Source of the DNA: Bacteroidales bacterium
GTDB taxonomy: Bacteria > Bacteroidota > Bacteroidia > Bacteroidales > UBA3824
DNA length: 57,587 bases
Direction: 5' to 3'
NCBI GenBank assembly: GCA_024413595.1
Contig: JAKSUC010000018.1
Coordinates: 1 to 57,587, forward strand
The position numbers were made by a program, and so were the translations under genes. The notes beneath the pieces were generated by a model, which saw only the letters and a list, made by a program, of their open reading frames with translations, was not told where the DNA came from and did not search any database. Each line of letters starts with the position of its first letter. Position 1 is the first letter of the stretch. This document shows positions 1 to 7,862 of this stretch, in pieces.

Positions 1-91
1 AAGATTGGAATAGAAAAAGGTCGAGAAGAAGGCGAAAAGATTGGAATAGAAAAAGGCCGAGAAGAAGGCGAAAAGATTGGAATAGAAAAAG
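1..91 (+). repeat. 36-bp in-frame tandem repeat
   Basis: Bases 1-36 and 37-72 differ at a single position (T/C at position 21 of the unit), and a third partial copy runs to about base 91. The unit encodes 12 residues. Near identity at DNA level points to recent slippage or unequal recombination; the array probably extends left of the window. Confidence 0.85.
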
Positions 92-192
92 AACGTGCAG
101 AAATGGCACGTAAGATGAAAGCAGACGGCATGCCTTTCGAAATAATTACCAAATATTCAGGCTTGTCCAAAGACGAAATTGAAAAATTATAA
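1..192 (+). CDS. C-terminal end of an Rpn-type PD-(D/E)XK nuclease/transposase-like protein (5' end outside window)
   Basis: Frame 1 is open from the first base to a TAA at 190-192, giving 63 residues with no start codon, so the gene begins upstream. The sequence is two full and one partial copy of a 12-residue unit (KIGIEKGREEGE) followed by a helical tail ending in GLSKDEIEKL. Glu/Lys-rich repeats of this kind followed by a short tail with a 'speed of evolution' look (…EIITKYSGLSKDEI…) are common at the C-terminus of Rpn/YhgA-like recombination-promoting nucleases. The complete relative at 50145-51095 ends in a comparable way (EEEISSLINITIEKVKEYLK). The catalytic domain is not visible, so the family call rests on the tail only. 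Confidence 0.6.
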   Translation, partial: KIGIEKGREEGEKIGIEKGREEGEKIGIEKERAEMARKMKADGMPFEIITKYSGLSKDEIEKL

Positions 193-247
193 ACAAAAAA
201 TTATTCACAGCCATGAAATCTCAATTTTCAAATTTAACCAAAAATAT

Positions 248-275
248 AATCCCGCCTTTTGAGCGGGATTTTTTT
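248..275 (+). terminator. Rho-independent terminator after the Rpn-type gene
   Basis: Perfect 8-bp stem AATCCCGC (248-255) / GCGGGATT (263-270), 7-base loop, then a T run (269-275). It lies 55 bases after the stop codon at 192 on the same strand. Confidence 0.85.
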
Positions 276-297
276 GTGTTCGATTTCTTCTTATAAA

Positions 298-339
298 CCC
301 TGCAAGCTAAGGGGAGTAAAACGCAGGGGAGTTTTTTTC
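298..339 (+). terminator. Weak terminator-like hairpin
   Basis: CCCTGC (298-303) can pair with GCAGGG (323-328), with a run of seven T at 332-338 a few bases later. The loop is long (19 bases) and GGGGAG occurs twice inside, so this may be a backup terminator or chance. Confidence 0.3.
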
Positions 340-376
340 ATAAATATAAATATAAAGGTTCAATAAAATTCGTTTC

Positions 377-411
377 AAAAAAACGACCAATATTGCAGTA
401 TTGGTCGTTTT
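377..411 (-). terminator. Strong hairpin, terminator orientation on the minus strand
   Basis: Perfect 13-bp stem AAAACGACCAATA (380-392) / TATTGGTCGTTTT (399-411) with a 6-base loop. On the minus strand the stem is followed by an uninterrupted T run (bases 377-383 read in reverse). The nearest leftward gene is the hybrid regulator ending at 682, 270 bases away, so this is either its distal terminator or a relic of a lost gene. Confidence 0.65.
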
Positions 412-518
412 AAAAATAACCAACTTTCAAAAAATAAAGTAATAGGTTTGACGGTTGTTTGTATCTATTATTTGATTTCTTTTACGATTACAAAGTAAAG
501 GGAAAAATGATTTTTTTG

Positions 519-591
519 TTAGGATTTTAGTTGCAAAAAATAGGATTTTCCGCTCAAATATTAGGATTATTTTGTAAAAAATTAGGATTTT
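519..591. repeat. Four phased copies of (T)TAGGATTTT / AAAATCCTAA in a gene-free stretch
   Basis: The interval 193-681 carries no credible gene. Inside it, TAGGATTWT occurs at 520, 541, 562 and 583 (offsets about 20-22 bp, close to two helical turns), so all copies face the same side of the helix. That spacing is typical of protein-binding iterons or operators, but no gene starts immediately next to it on either strand. The short ORF across this interval is low-complexity and not supported. Confidence 0.6.
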
Positions 592-681
592 TTGAATGTT
601 ACAAATGTATATGTTGTTAAATATCAATCAATAATATTTATTTTCATAAAAGATTGACAAATAATTTTAAAATAAAAAATT

Positions 682-3474
682 TTATTCTTTTTTTCTAAAT
701 TGAGATGGTGTTATTCCACAAATTTGTTTAAAAACTCTAGAAAAATATGACACGTCTTCAAAACCACATTTTGTAGCAATGTCTCCAATTGGTTCAAAAT
801 AGTTGTTATTAAGCATTTCTTTTGCAATATTAATACGAATATTGATTATGTAATTGGTTGGATTCATGCCTGTTAGAGCCATAATTTTTCTATTTAATTG
901 CGAACGACTCATACACATTTCTGAGGAAAGAGATTCAACATCGGGTCGTCCTAATTTCATCTGTTCTATAATCTTATTGTTGAGTTTTGAAATAAATTCA
1001 TTGTCGATAGGTAAAAGCTTTGTTTCTTGATTGTTAGACGATGTTTCTTTAACTAAAGATTTATCATTATTTTCTGTATTAGTATTAGATTTTGTGATAG
1101 ATTCAGAATATTTTTTTCTAAGAAGTTCACTTTTTAGTAATAATGTTTTTATTGTAGCATTAAGTTCTTCAGTACTAAATGGTTTATAAAGATAAGCATC
1201 AGCACCAGCTTCGATGCCTTTAACTTTATCGTCAATATTAGCTTTTGCAGTAACAATAATAATTGGAATATGACTAACAATATTATTTTCTCTGATATTT
1301 TTTGTAAGAGTTAACCCATCCATTTCTGGCATCATTAAATCAGAAATAATAACATCTGGAACGTATTGAACAGCTTTGTCATAACCATCTTTTCCATTAA
1401 AAGCAAAAATTTTAGTATAGTTGTCGTCAATAGAAGAACCAATAAAATATGAAATATCTTGATTGTCTTCAATAATTAATACAATAGGTTTATTTTCAGA
1501 ATGTTGAATATCAACATCATTTTCAATAATAGTATCTTGTTGAAATTCTTCAAAAATTTCAGAAATTGATAAATTAACAATAAAATTAGTACCATTATTA
1601 TTAGATTGAACAGAAATTTTTCCCCCAAGAGCTTCTACACATAATTTTACAAGAGATAAACCAATTCCAGTACCAATGTTTTCTCCACTATTTTCAGCAC
1701 GATAATAAGGTTCAAAAATTTTATTAAGATTTTTTTCAGAAATACCAGAACCATTGTCTTTTACGCTAATAGTAAAATTTTTATCAACTAAATTAGTTGA
1801 AACATTAACATTACCATATTCTGGAGTATATTTAATAGCATTTGAAACTAAATTAACAACAATTTTTTGCAAATATTCAGGTTCAATCATTGTAATGATA
1901 GAATTTTGTTGAGAATTAAAAGACAAATTGATATGTTTTTCACTAGCACTAAATTCAAGACCTTCAACAATAAATCTAATATTTCCCACAATATCACCCT
2001 TTTGAAGTTTAGGAGGATCTATAGCTGATTTGATTTTAGAAATATCTAACAAACTGTTAATCAAATTTAAAAGGCGTTCACCTTGACGTTCAATTCTTTC
2101 ACCCGCATCCATTTGATTAGCTTCGTTCTTTTTTAAACGATGCGCAAGTCCAAGAATAACAGTCATAGGTGTACGAAATTCGTGCGTAATATTTGTAAAA
2201 AATTCGTTTCTAGCATTTTGAATTTTATTAGTTATTTTTTGAGCTTTCATTTTAGCTCTGATTACTAACATTAAACCTATAATTGCTAAAATCATGAAAA
2301 TTAGGATGGTAATTGAAATAAAAACAATTTTTTTATTTTCGTTTTCTTTTTCAATATTTTCGTGTTCAAGTTGCGCAGTTTCGTATTTAATTCTATATTG
2401 ATTTAATTGATTTGAGATTTCAACTTGAAAAAGGCTGTCCGACAAAACTACGTAATGATTTAAATATTCTAGAGCTTTTTTTGGTTGAGATTTTTCTAAA
2501 ACTTTCGATAACGACAAACATGTCTTACTTACAGTATTATTGTTTCCGATTTTGGTTGCAATATTATAAGCATCTAAATAAAATTTATAAGCGTTGTTTA
2601 AATCGTTTAATTTTAGATATATGTTACCCATTTGGTTATAGGCAATAGATAAAGAGTTTAAATTTTGAACTTTTTCTAATTCAGGAATTGCAATTTCAAG
2701 ATTTTTTTTAGCTAAATCAATGCTATCTAACATATAATAAATACTAGCCATTTGAGTTTGACGAATGGCAGAATTTGCAATTCGACCTTCTTTATAATCA
2801 ATATCGTAAGCCAATTTTGCAAACATTAATGCAGAGTCTAAACTTTTTATAGAACCGTAAATTTCGGAAGCTAAACCATATCTAATGGCCATATTTTTTC
2901 CGCGATTAAGTTTTTTTTCGATTTCGATGGCTTGTAAACAAAAATTTTTTGATGACTCATAATTTTTAATTCTATAATAAAGAGTTGCAAGATTGTTTAA
3001 TGAAGAACTAAGATTTTCGAGGTTACCTGAAATTGAGTCGTTTTTGTAAACTTTTAATTGATAAACTAATGCGTCTGCAAATTTACCAAGACATTGTAAT
3101 GAAATAGCCATTAAATTTGACAAATTTGCGTAATCTTCAATATATTTTTCGTTATTATATGTTTCATATAAATCTAAACCTTTTTTTGCAAAAAATATAC
3201 TTTTATTGTATTCAAAATTATAATAAAAATAATTACTAATTTCGTTTAAAAGAGAAAGGTTCATACTACATGTATCTGAATTTGAATAATATACAATTAA
3301 ACTATCTGTATATTCTTGATTATAAAGATATTTAAAAATATTGTTTGCTAAAGTGATACGATTTTCATCTTCAGATTTAGTATATTTACTATATAATATG
3401 TCAAGACTATCAATTTGAGAAAAAACATTAATTGTAAAATTCAAAAAAAATAGTAGTAAAAGAAATCGTTTCAT
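682..3474 (-). CDS. Hybrid two-component system protein (TPR sensor / histidine kinase / receiver / AraC DNA-binding)
   Basis: One-protein signalling and transcription factor of the Bacteroidota HTCS type. From the start at 3474 the order is: signal peptide, about 350 periplasmic residues of TPR-like helices, one membrane segment (about residues 382-406), a HisKA dimerisation helix with the phospho-acceptor His in NITHEFRTP (about residue 431), an ATPase domain with N box (NLVSNAIKYTPE), DNGSGIS and GTGIGLSLVK, a receiver with its Asp in VIISDLMMPEMDG (about 712) and KPFS, and a C-terminal AraC helix-turn-helix (CGFEDVSYFSRVFK). An upstream in-frame start at 3498 would be TTG and overlaps the -7 promoter box, so ATG at 3474 is chosen. 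The sensor is TPR-like rather than the Reg_prop/Y_Y_Y propeller usual in polysaccharide-sensing HTCS. Its ligand is unknown; the divergent lipoprotein genes at 3600-4324 are the obvious local target. Confidence 0.93.
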   Translation of the reverse strand: MKRFLLLLFFLNFTINVFSQIDSLDILYSKYTKSEDENRITLANNIFKYLYNQEYTDSLIVYYSNSDTCSMNLSLLNEISNYFYYNFEYNKSIFFAKKGLDLYETYNNEKYIEDYANLSNLMAISLQCLGKFADALVYQLKVYKNDSISGNLENLSSSLNNLATLYYRIKNYESSKNFCLQAIEIEKKLNRGKNMAIRYGLASEIYGSIKSLDSALMFAKLAYDIDYKEGRIANSAIRQTQMASIYYMLDSIDLAKKNLEIAIPELEKVQNLNSLSIAYNQMGNIYLKLNDLNNAYKFYLDAYNIATKIGNNNTVSKTCLSLSKVLEKSQPKKALEYLNHYVVLSDSLFQVEISNQLNQYRIKYETAQLEHENIEKENENKKIVFISITILIFMILAIIGLMLVIRAKMKAQKITNKIQNARNEFFTNITHEFRTPMTVILGLAHRLKKNEANQMDAGERIERQGERLLNLINSLLDISKIKSAIDPPKLQKGDIVGNIRFIVEGLEFSASEKHINLSFNSQQNSIITMIEPEYLQKIVVNLVSNAIKYTPEYGNVNVSTNLVDKNFTISVKDNGSGISEKNLNKIFEPYYRAENSGENIGTGIGLSLVKLCVEALGGKISVQSNNNGTNFIVNLSISEIFEEFQQDTIIENDVDIQHSENKPIVLIIEDNQDISYFIGSSIDDNYTKIFAFNGKDGYDKAVQYVPDVIISDLMMPEMDGLTLTKNIRENNIVSHIPIIIVTAKANIDDKVKGIEAGADAYLYKPFSTEELNATIKTLLLKSELLRKKYSESITKSNTNTENNDKSLVKETSSNNQETKLLPIDNEFISKLNNKIIEQMKLGRPDVESLSSEMCMSRSQLNRKIMALTGMNPTNYIINIRINIAKEMLNNNYFEPIGDIATKCGFEDVSYFSRVFKQICGITPSQFRKKE

Positions 3475-3495
3475 TTTTAATAAATTTAATGAGAA

Positions 3496-3503
3496 CAAAG
3501 ATA
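3496..3503 (-). promoter_or_regulatory. -7 box TATCTTTG for the hybrid regulator
   Basis: Read on the minus strand, TATCTTTG matches the Bacteroidota -7 consensus TAnnTTTG, 21 bases before the ATG at 3474. A clear -33 TTTG is not seen. It forms a divergent pair with the box at 3571-3578. Confidence 0.5.
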
Positions 3504-3570
3504 AAAAAAATAAATAAATTTGATAATTTTTAAATATGATAAACAGATTTAATGAAATTGATTTTTTTTA

Positions 3571-3578
3571 TAAATTTG
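3571..3578 (+). promoter_or_regulatory. -7 box TAAATTTG for the lipoprotein pair
   Basis: TAAATTTG fits TAnnTTTG and lies 21 bases before the ATG at 3600. It lies inside the longer ORF that begins at 3552, which argues that translation starts at 3600. Confidence 0.55.
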
Positions 3579-3599
3579 CAAAGAAAAAATTGTAACAGT

Positions 3600-4034
3600 A
3601 TGAAAATAAAAATATTAATTTGTTTTTTTATAAATATATTATTATTTACATCATGTTTAGATTTAACAACGTCTGATGATGAGCAAGAAGAAAATTCTGA
3701 AAATTGCACTTGTAAACGTACAACTAAACCTGAAGATGAAGAAGTTGAATTAAAACTATCTTTAAATAATCAAAATAAACAAGTTGAAATAACAATTTAT
3801 GAAGGTTCTATTGATAAAAATAAAATTGTAAAAACTTATATTGCAGAAGAAACTCCTGCAAAAATAGTTTTAGATGTTGATAAAAATTATACTTACGTGG
3901 CTAAATATCTTAAAGGTATTGATACTATATATGTTCCTGTAAATTCTGATTTGTCAACACATAAATATACTTGTAACGAAGAACCATGTTGGAGAATAAA
4001 AAATAATGTAATCAATTTAAAACTTAAAATATAA
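3600..4034 (+). CDS. Small secreted lipoprotein, function unknown
   Basis: From the ATG at 3600 the product has 144 residues: a short lysine N-terminus, a hydrophobic stretch and a lipobox (LLFTSC), then an acidic linker (DDEQEENSEN) and a small beta-rich domain. Four cysteines in the mature part fall in two groups, CTCK just after the linker and CNEEPC near the C-terminus, and could form disulfides or bind metal. I recognise no family. It is followed after 5 bases by a second lipoprotein gene with a metal-binding motif, so the two are probably co-transcribed from the box at 3571-3578. The ATG at 3552 would add 16 residues that spoil the signal peptide and is rejected. Confidence 0.75.
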   Translation: MKIKILICFFINILLFTSCLDLTTSDDEQEENSENCTCKRTTKPEDEEVELKLSLNNQNKQVEITIYEGSIDKNKIVKTYIAEETPAKIVLDVDKNYTYVAKYLKGIDTIYVPVNSDLSTHKYTCNEEPCWRIKNNVINLKLKI

Positions 4035-4039
4035 TAAAA

Positions 4040-4324
4040 ATGAAAAAAATAATTTTAATTGCAAGTTTAGCAATTTTTGCAATAAGTATGACTTCTTGTG
4101 GTGGAAATGCAAGTTCAAACGCAACAAATTCTAATGCAGACACAACAAAAAAAGCAGAACCAACCACACAAACAGAAACACCTCAACAACAAGAAATTGT
4201 AGTTGAAAAAAATACTAATAAACCATTTATGTGTCCAGCATGTAAAGAGTATTTCGACAACGAAGGCGTTTGCGAAAAATGCGGAATGGATTTGGTTGAA
4301 AATGTTGATTATAAAGCTGAATAA
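4040..4324 (+). CDS. Lipoprotein with heavy-metal-binding (HMBD-type) zinc-knuckle motif
   Basis: 94-residue lipoprotein: signal peptide with lipobox (SMTSC, Cys20), a low-complexity Asn/Thr/Gln linker (about 21-60), then a compact C-terminal motif with C65-x2-C68 and C78-x2-C81 in the form FMCPAC…VCEKCGMDL. This resembles the heavy-metal-binding domain of Bacteroidota copper/silver efflux proteins (YxCPMHP…CPxCGMxL), where Cys/His/Met ligands bind soft metals. Here the first knuckle reads CPAC rather than CPMH, so zinc is also possible. It lies 5 bases after the previous stop and is followed by a strong terminator, so the transcript ends here. A role in envelope metal binding or sensing is inferred. 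Confidence 0.75.
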   Translation: MKKIILIASLAIFAISMTSCGGNASSNATNSNADTTKKAEPTTQTETPQQQEIVVEKNTNKPFMCPACKEYFDNEGVCEKCGMDLVENVDYKAE

Positions 4325-4327
4325 TAA

Positions 4328-4354
4328 AAAAGCCGTTAAAAAACGGCTTTTTTT
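4328..4354. terminator. Bidirectional terminator between convergent genes
   Basis: AAAAGCCGTT (4328-4337) / AACGGCTTTT (4342-4351), 4-base loop, T run to 4354 on the plus strand and A-rich flank on the other side. It serves the lipoprotein pair and probably the convergent signal peptidase gene. Confidence 0.85.
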
Positions 4355-4362
4355 ATCTTAAA

Positions 4363-5193
4363 TTAATAAACCCATTCAACTCGCCCAACTATAAATTCTT
4401 CAGGAACTAATCCCCAAGCTCGAGAGTCAATAGAATTTATACAATTGTCACCACACATAAAATAAAGTCCTTGGTCCATAATATGTTGTGTAATTTCTAC
4501 ATCACCATCAACATAAAATTTTCCATCACGTGGTTCTATTGTTTTGCCTATCTCCCACTCTATTATATGACCATAAATTAGCCAAGTAAATTCGTTAAGT
4601 TGAAGTGTATCACCAGCTTTGGGCATATAAAGTGGTCCAAATTCTCTTATGTTCCATGGTATTTCTTCACGCAATGGAAATGCTCCAAAGGGAACATTAT
4701 TATCTGCAATAGTTGCACTATCTTTTGTAAGATATTCAACTAAATCTTGCGCTTCTACATTTCCTAAATCTCCATCAAAACCTCTAACATGATAATGTCC
4801 TTTTTTGATTTCAAATGTATCGCCAGGCAATGCCATACAACGTTTAACAAAATATTGTAATTTGTCAAAATGTAAAAGATGCCATCCCCAACAATATGGA
4901 TTATTAAACACCATTATGTCGTTGCGTTTAGGCTGTGAATATCCAGAATTTCTAGTAATATCTCCATGTTTTATAGAGTCTAAACTTGTTGCAAAAATTC
5001 TGCGACCATAAGCTAAACGATTAACCATCACTCTATTACCTGGATTTACAATTGGTGCCATTGACTCCGTTGGAACTTTAAACGAAATAAAAACGTAAAT
5101 TTTCAACAGAGTTTTTGCAGTATACACAACCACTCCCAATAAAACAACAATAAGAATGATATTAATAATTTTATCTTTTTTCCTTTTTTCCAA
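4363..5193 (-). CDS. lepB: Signal peptidase I
   Basis: Inner-membrane serine protease that cleaves Sec signal peptides. 276 residues: one N-terminal membrane helix (about 10-36), the catalytic serine in VPTESMAP (Ser44), the general-base lysine in VKRCMALPGD (Lys117), and the C-terminal family box GDN…SIDSRAWGLVP. The region between Lys117 and the C-terminal box is enlarged, as is usual in Bacteroidales SPases. It starts 24 bases after the transglutaminase-like gene on the same strand, so the two are probably one transcript. Confidence 0.95.
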   Translation of the reverse strand: MEKRKKDKIINIILIVVLLGVVVYTAKTLLKIYVFISFKVPTESMAPIVNPGNRVMVNRLAYGRRIFATSLDSIKHGDITRNSGYSQPKRNDIMVFNNPYCWGWHLLHFDKLQYFVKRCMALPGDTFEIKKGHYHVRGFDGDLGNVEAQDLVEYLTKDSATIADNNVPFGAFPLREEIPWNIREFGPLYMPKAGDTLQLNEFTWLIYGHIIEWEIGKTIEPRDGKFYVDGDVEITQHIMDQGLYFMCGDNCINSIDSRAWGLVPEEFIVGRVEWVY

Positions 5194-5217
5194 AATAATG
5201 ATATTTAAATATTACAT

Positions 5218-7158
5218 TTATCTCCATTCAATAGATCCATCTTCACGATAAAGAAATGGACGCTCGTCCCAACCTTGAGTATAATCTTTTACCCAAAGCA
5301 AAGCATGTGCAGGAACATCATCATAGTGAAGAACATTAGAGTCAGCAGTTTTTTTACCTAACGAAATCCAACGTTCTCCATCATAATATTTTAATTCATA
5401 AGTGTCGCCCGGGTGAATATCATTGTCATCAGAACGTGGAACTAAACGAACAAATGATATTTTTTTATTGGTTCCAAAATCCATTCCAACCCAATTTCCA
5501 TTTGGATTTTCGGTTTCAAAATTTGTTAACCAATTGTTATCGTATGCTTTTTCAATAATATCTGGAGTTGCATCTTTACAAGCTATCGGTTTTCCATTAA
5601 CAACATTTTTATTTTCATCAAAAAATGCAAGTTCTGCAATACTTCCATTTGTATTATCAGCCGACAAATATCGCCAATAACGATATGATTTATCAGTATT
5701 TGTAGGCATTTTGTCTGGAATATAAACGTCTTCAATTTTGATTAAATCAACAGCATCTGAAAAATCAGGACGATTTGCCGCTTGAATACGTCCATCTTTC
5801 ATTAAATATCTCTTTTCTACTACATTACGTTCTTGATAATATTTTCGTTTGATGTCGATAGAGCGTTTTTCTGAACCATCAAAAACCCAATATTCAATAG
5901 AACCATCTCGATGAAGAATAAATGGATCATTAAGCGGTCGAAGTGTGTTTCCATCAAAACCCATGGCTAAATATAAAATGTTTCTTCCAATTTTATTAAA
6001 ACAGGCTTTTCCATCTTTTATTTCGCCAAAATCAAATATTGACCATTCGATATTATGTCCATTAAAAATGGCAATGTAACAATATTTTTCTGCTAATTTT
6101 ACATCTCGTGTAATTGGAATTTCTATATCAGAAGTTTTTGCATATAAATCGGTTACATCTTTTACACAATATTCAAAAGGAAATTTATATGCCGACTCGT
6201 TATGATATTTAACACGATCGCGATTAATGGCATAAGTGCGTCGATAAATTTTAGGAAAACGCTGATATGGGAAAAATCTTTTACCATGTTCTGTTGCCAA
6301 ATCCCATTCTGACGGTAATTGTTCGCCACGGTCAGAAATTATTACGTCCCAAGAGTGTCCAGCACGAAAACGTCCATAAAATGGAGTTTCGTCAATTATG
6401 GCAGGTATTCCTAAACTTCGATAGGTTGCAACATTAAGTACTACATAATCGAGACATTTTCCGTATGTTATTCGTTTTAAAGTGGATGCACTTAAAAATT
6501 CGTAACCTTCTTCTGTATACCATCCAAAACGCGAAACTTTATTTAACATTTCGTTTCTAACGATGTCTACGGTTCTATAAGTTGTGTTACATTCGTCATC
6601 GTCTATTAATTGATTTCTAAGATTTTCTGAAAAATATTCAGAAAGAGTATCTCGCCAACAATCAAGTTCTTGTCGTTCAACAACTTTGTAAGGTAACAAC
6701 CATTCACAAAATTCGTCAAAATCGATATGATTTGACCATGGACGTGTTTTCCATTGTGTAAAAGCATGATCTATGCTATAAATTAAAAAGTCTGATTTTA
6801 TGACTTTTACATCAGAAATAATATTTTTTTCTAATCCTGGTAAAACATTTTTTCTGATTTTAAGCAATGTATCTTGCTGTTGTTCAGGTGTTAAATCCGA
6901 CTCAAGAATAGGAACCGCCATGTCATAATATTTATGAATGTCGTCTCCTTTATAAGAATAATGAGCAGGCATATTTTCTATCAAAAACTCAGCTGCTTTA
7001 AGTTTTTCAGGATCGTTTTCATAATGTTTTAAAACGGCTTCTAGTTCAGAACGATTTTCTCCCGCTTGTTCTAAAGCAAATTCTAATGGTTTAATTGTGT
7101 TAACACATGATTGACAACATAGTGCTAATATCGGAATAATCAAAAACTTAGATTTCAT
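5218..7158 (-). CDS. Secreted lipoprotein with transglutaminase-like core and C-terminal discoidin-like domain
   Basis: 646 residues. A signal peptide ends in a lipobox-like CCQSC (Cys18). Residues about 30-210 are helical. A transglutaminase/cysteine-protease-like triad follows: Cys235 (TYGKCLDYVVL), His268 (RAGHSWDVI) and Asp286 (SEWDLAT). A beta-rich middle resembles repeated Ig-like or propeller strands (EYWVFDGSEKR). The last 130 residues look like an F5/8 type C (discoidin) fold: YWRYLSADNTNGSIAELAFF…NWVGMDFG…ISFVRLVPRSDDNDI. Transglutaminase-like lipoproteins in gut Bacteroidota usually act as cell-surface peptidases or amidases; the actual substrate is not evident. It lies directly upstream of lepB. 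Confidence 0.8.
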   Translation of the reverse strand: MKSKFLIIPILALCCQSCVNTIKPLEFALEQAGENRSELEAVLKHYENDPEKLKAAEFLIENMPAHYSYKGDDIHKYYDMAVPILESDLTPEQQQDTLLKIRKNVLPGLEKNIISDVKVIKSDFLIYSIDHAFTQWKTRPWSNHIDFDEFCEWLLPYKVVERQELDCWRDTLSEYFSENLRNQLIDDDECNTTYRTVDIVRNEMLNKVSRFGWYTEEGYEFLSASTLKRITYGKCLDYVVLNVATYRSLGIPAIIDETPFYGRFRAGHSWDVIISDRGEQLPSEWDLATEHGKRFFPYQRFPKIYRRTYAINRDRVKYHNESAYKFPFEYCVKDVTDLYAKTSDIEIPITRDVKLAEKYCYIAIFNGHNIEWSIFDFGEIKDGKACFNKIGRNILYLAMGFDGNTLRPLNDPFILHRDGSIEYWVFDGSEKRSIDIKRKYYQERNVVEKRYLMKDGRIQAANRPDFSDAVDLIKIEDVYIPDKMPTNTDKSYRYWRYLSADNTNGSIAELAFFDENKNVVNGKPIACKDATPDIIEKAYDNNWLTNFETENPNGNWVGMDFGTNKKISFVRLVPRSDDNDIHPGDTYELKYYDGERWISLGKKTADSNVLHYDDVPAHALLWVKDYTQGWDERPFLYREDGSIEWR

Positions 7159-7249
7159 ATAATGTTTATTTTTTGCAAAACTTTAACGCCTTAAAATTAG
7201 TATTCTAACTTCAATTTTCAATATATTTTGGAGAAAATGTGTGTTTTTT

Positions 7250-7861
7250 TTAATTAATAAATTTATCATACAAAAATTTTAGATTTTTAAAATCAAAATC
7301 AGTTCCATGTGTCGATTTTGTTGGAAAATAAACTGCTATTACTTTTAAATTTTTATCAATTATCATATAATATGGAAACATATTTTTGTCTGCTGGTATA
7401 TTTAATTCTTGACAATTATATAATTGATAATCAATCAAATTATACATTTTTTTTGATAAAATAAAATTTCTTTTACTTAGGAAACTTCCTAAAAATATAA
7501 TTTTAGAAAAATCAAAATATTCTTTATTATCCATCAAAATACTAATAGAATGTTCAACACATTGTCCACAATATGCATCTGAATATCTTAATATTAAATA
7601 ATAATCTTGTGTTAAAATATCGGAAAATTTTAAATTATTGTAAGAAGAGTCTTGAATAATCAAATTTTTATCTATTAAAGTGTTACAATTATCAATATTT
7701 TCGAAAAATTGACTTTGATATGCAGTTGATATTGTTGTTTGTTTTTCAAGATATTCATTTTTTTGACTAATTTCTTGTTTGAGATTTAAATTAGATTTTA
7801 ATAGAAAATATTCAGAAACAATAATTATTATAAATAATAATATATAAACAATCTTTTTCAT
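7250..7861 (-). CDS. Membrane-anchored thioredoxin-like protein, island copy 1
   Basis: 203 residues: one N-terminal membrane helix (about 4-21), a short coiled stretch, then a thioredoxin-like domain with a C98-G-Q-C101 pair in the right place after a beta strand (YLILRYSDAYCGQC) and a likely cis-Pro loop (MFPYYMIIDKNLKVIA). The N-terminal anchor and CxxC suggest a periplasmic TlpA-like thiol oxidoreductase facing outward from the inner membrane. It ends HGTDFDFKNLKFLYDKF, almost the same as its paralogue at 12049-12663. Its start lies 1 base after the TraX gene stop, so the two are translationally linked. The substrate could be the Cys-rich NVEALA peptides encoded upstream (inference). Confidence 0.75.
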   Translation of the reverse strand: MKKIVYILLFIIIIVSEYFLLKSNLNLKQEISQKNEYLEKQTTISTAYQSQFFENIDNCNTLIDKNLIIQDSSYNNLKFSDILTQDYYLILRYSDAYCGQCVEHSISILMDNKEYFDFSKIIFLGSFLSKRNFILSKKMYNLIDYQLYNCQELNIPADKNMFPYYMIIDKNLKVIAVYFPTKSTHGTDFDFKNLKFLYDKFIN

Positions 7862-7862
7862 T

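Noticed and set aside
427..627. Minus-strand ORF of 66 codons in the gene-free gap
   Set aside because: Composition is Ile/Lys/Phe only as expected from AT-rich sequence, no ribosome site or known motif, and it overlaps the repeat array.
3475..3498. Longer start (TTG) for the hybrid regulator
   Set aside because: The TTG codon overlaps the -7 box TATCTTTG at 3496-3503, and the extra residues are not part of a signal peptide.
3552..3599. Longer start for the first lipoprotein gene
   Set aside because: It includes the -7 box TAAATTTG and would place 16 residues before the signal peptide; ATG at 3600 is better.
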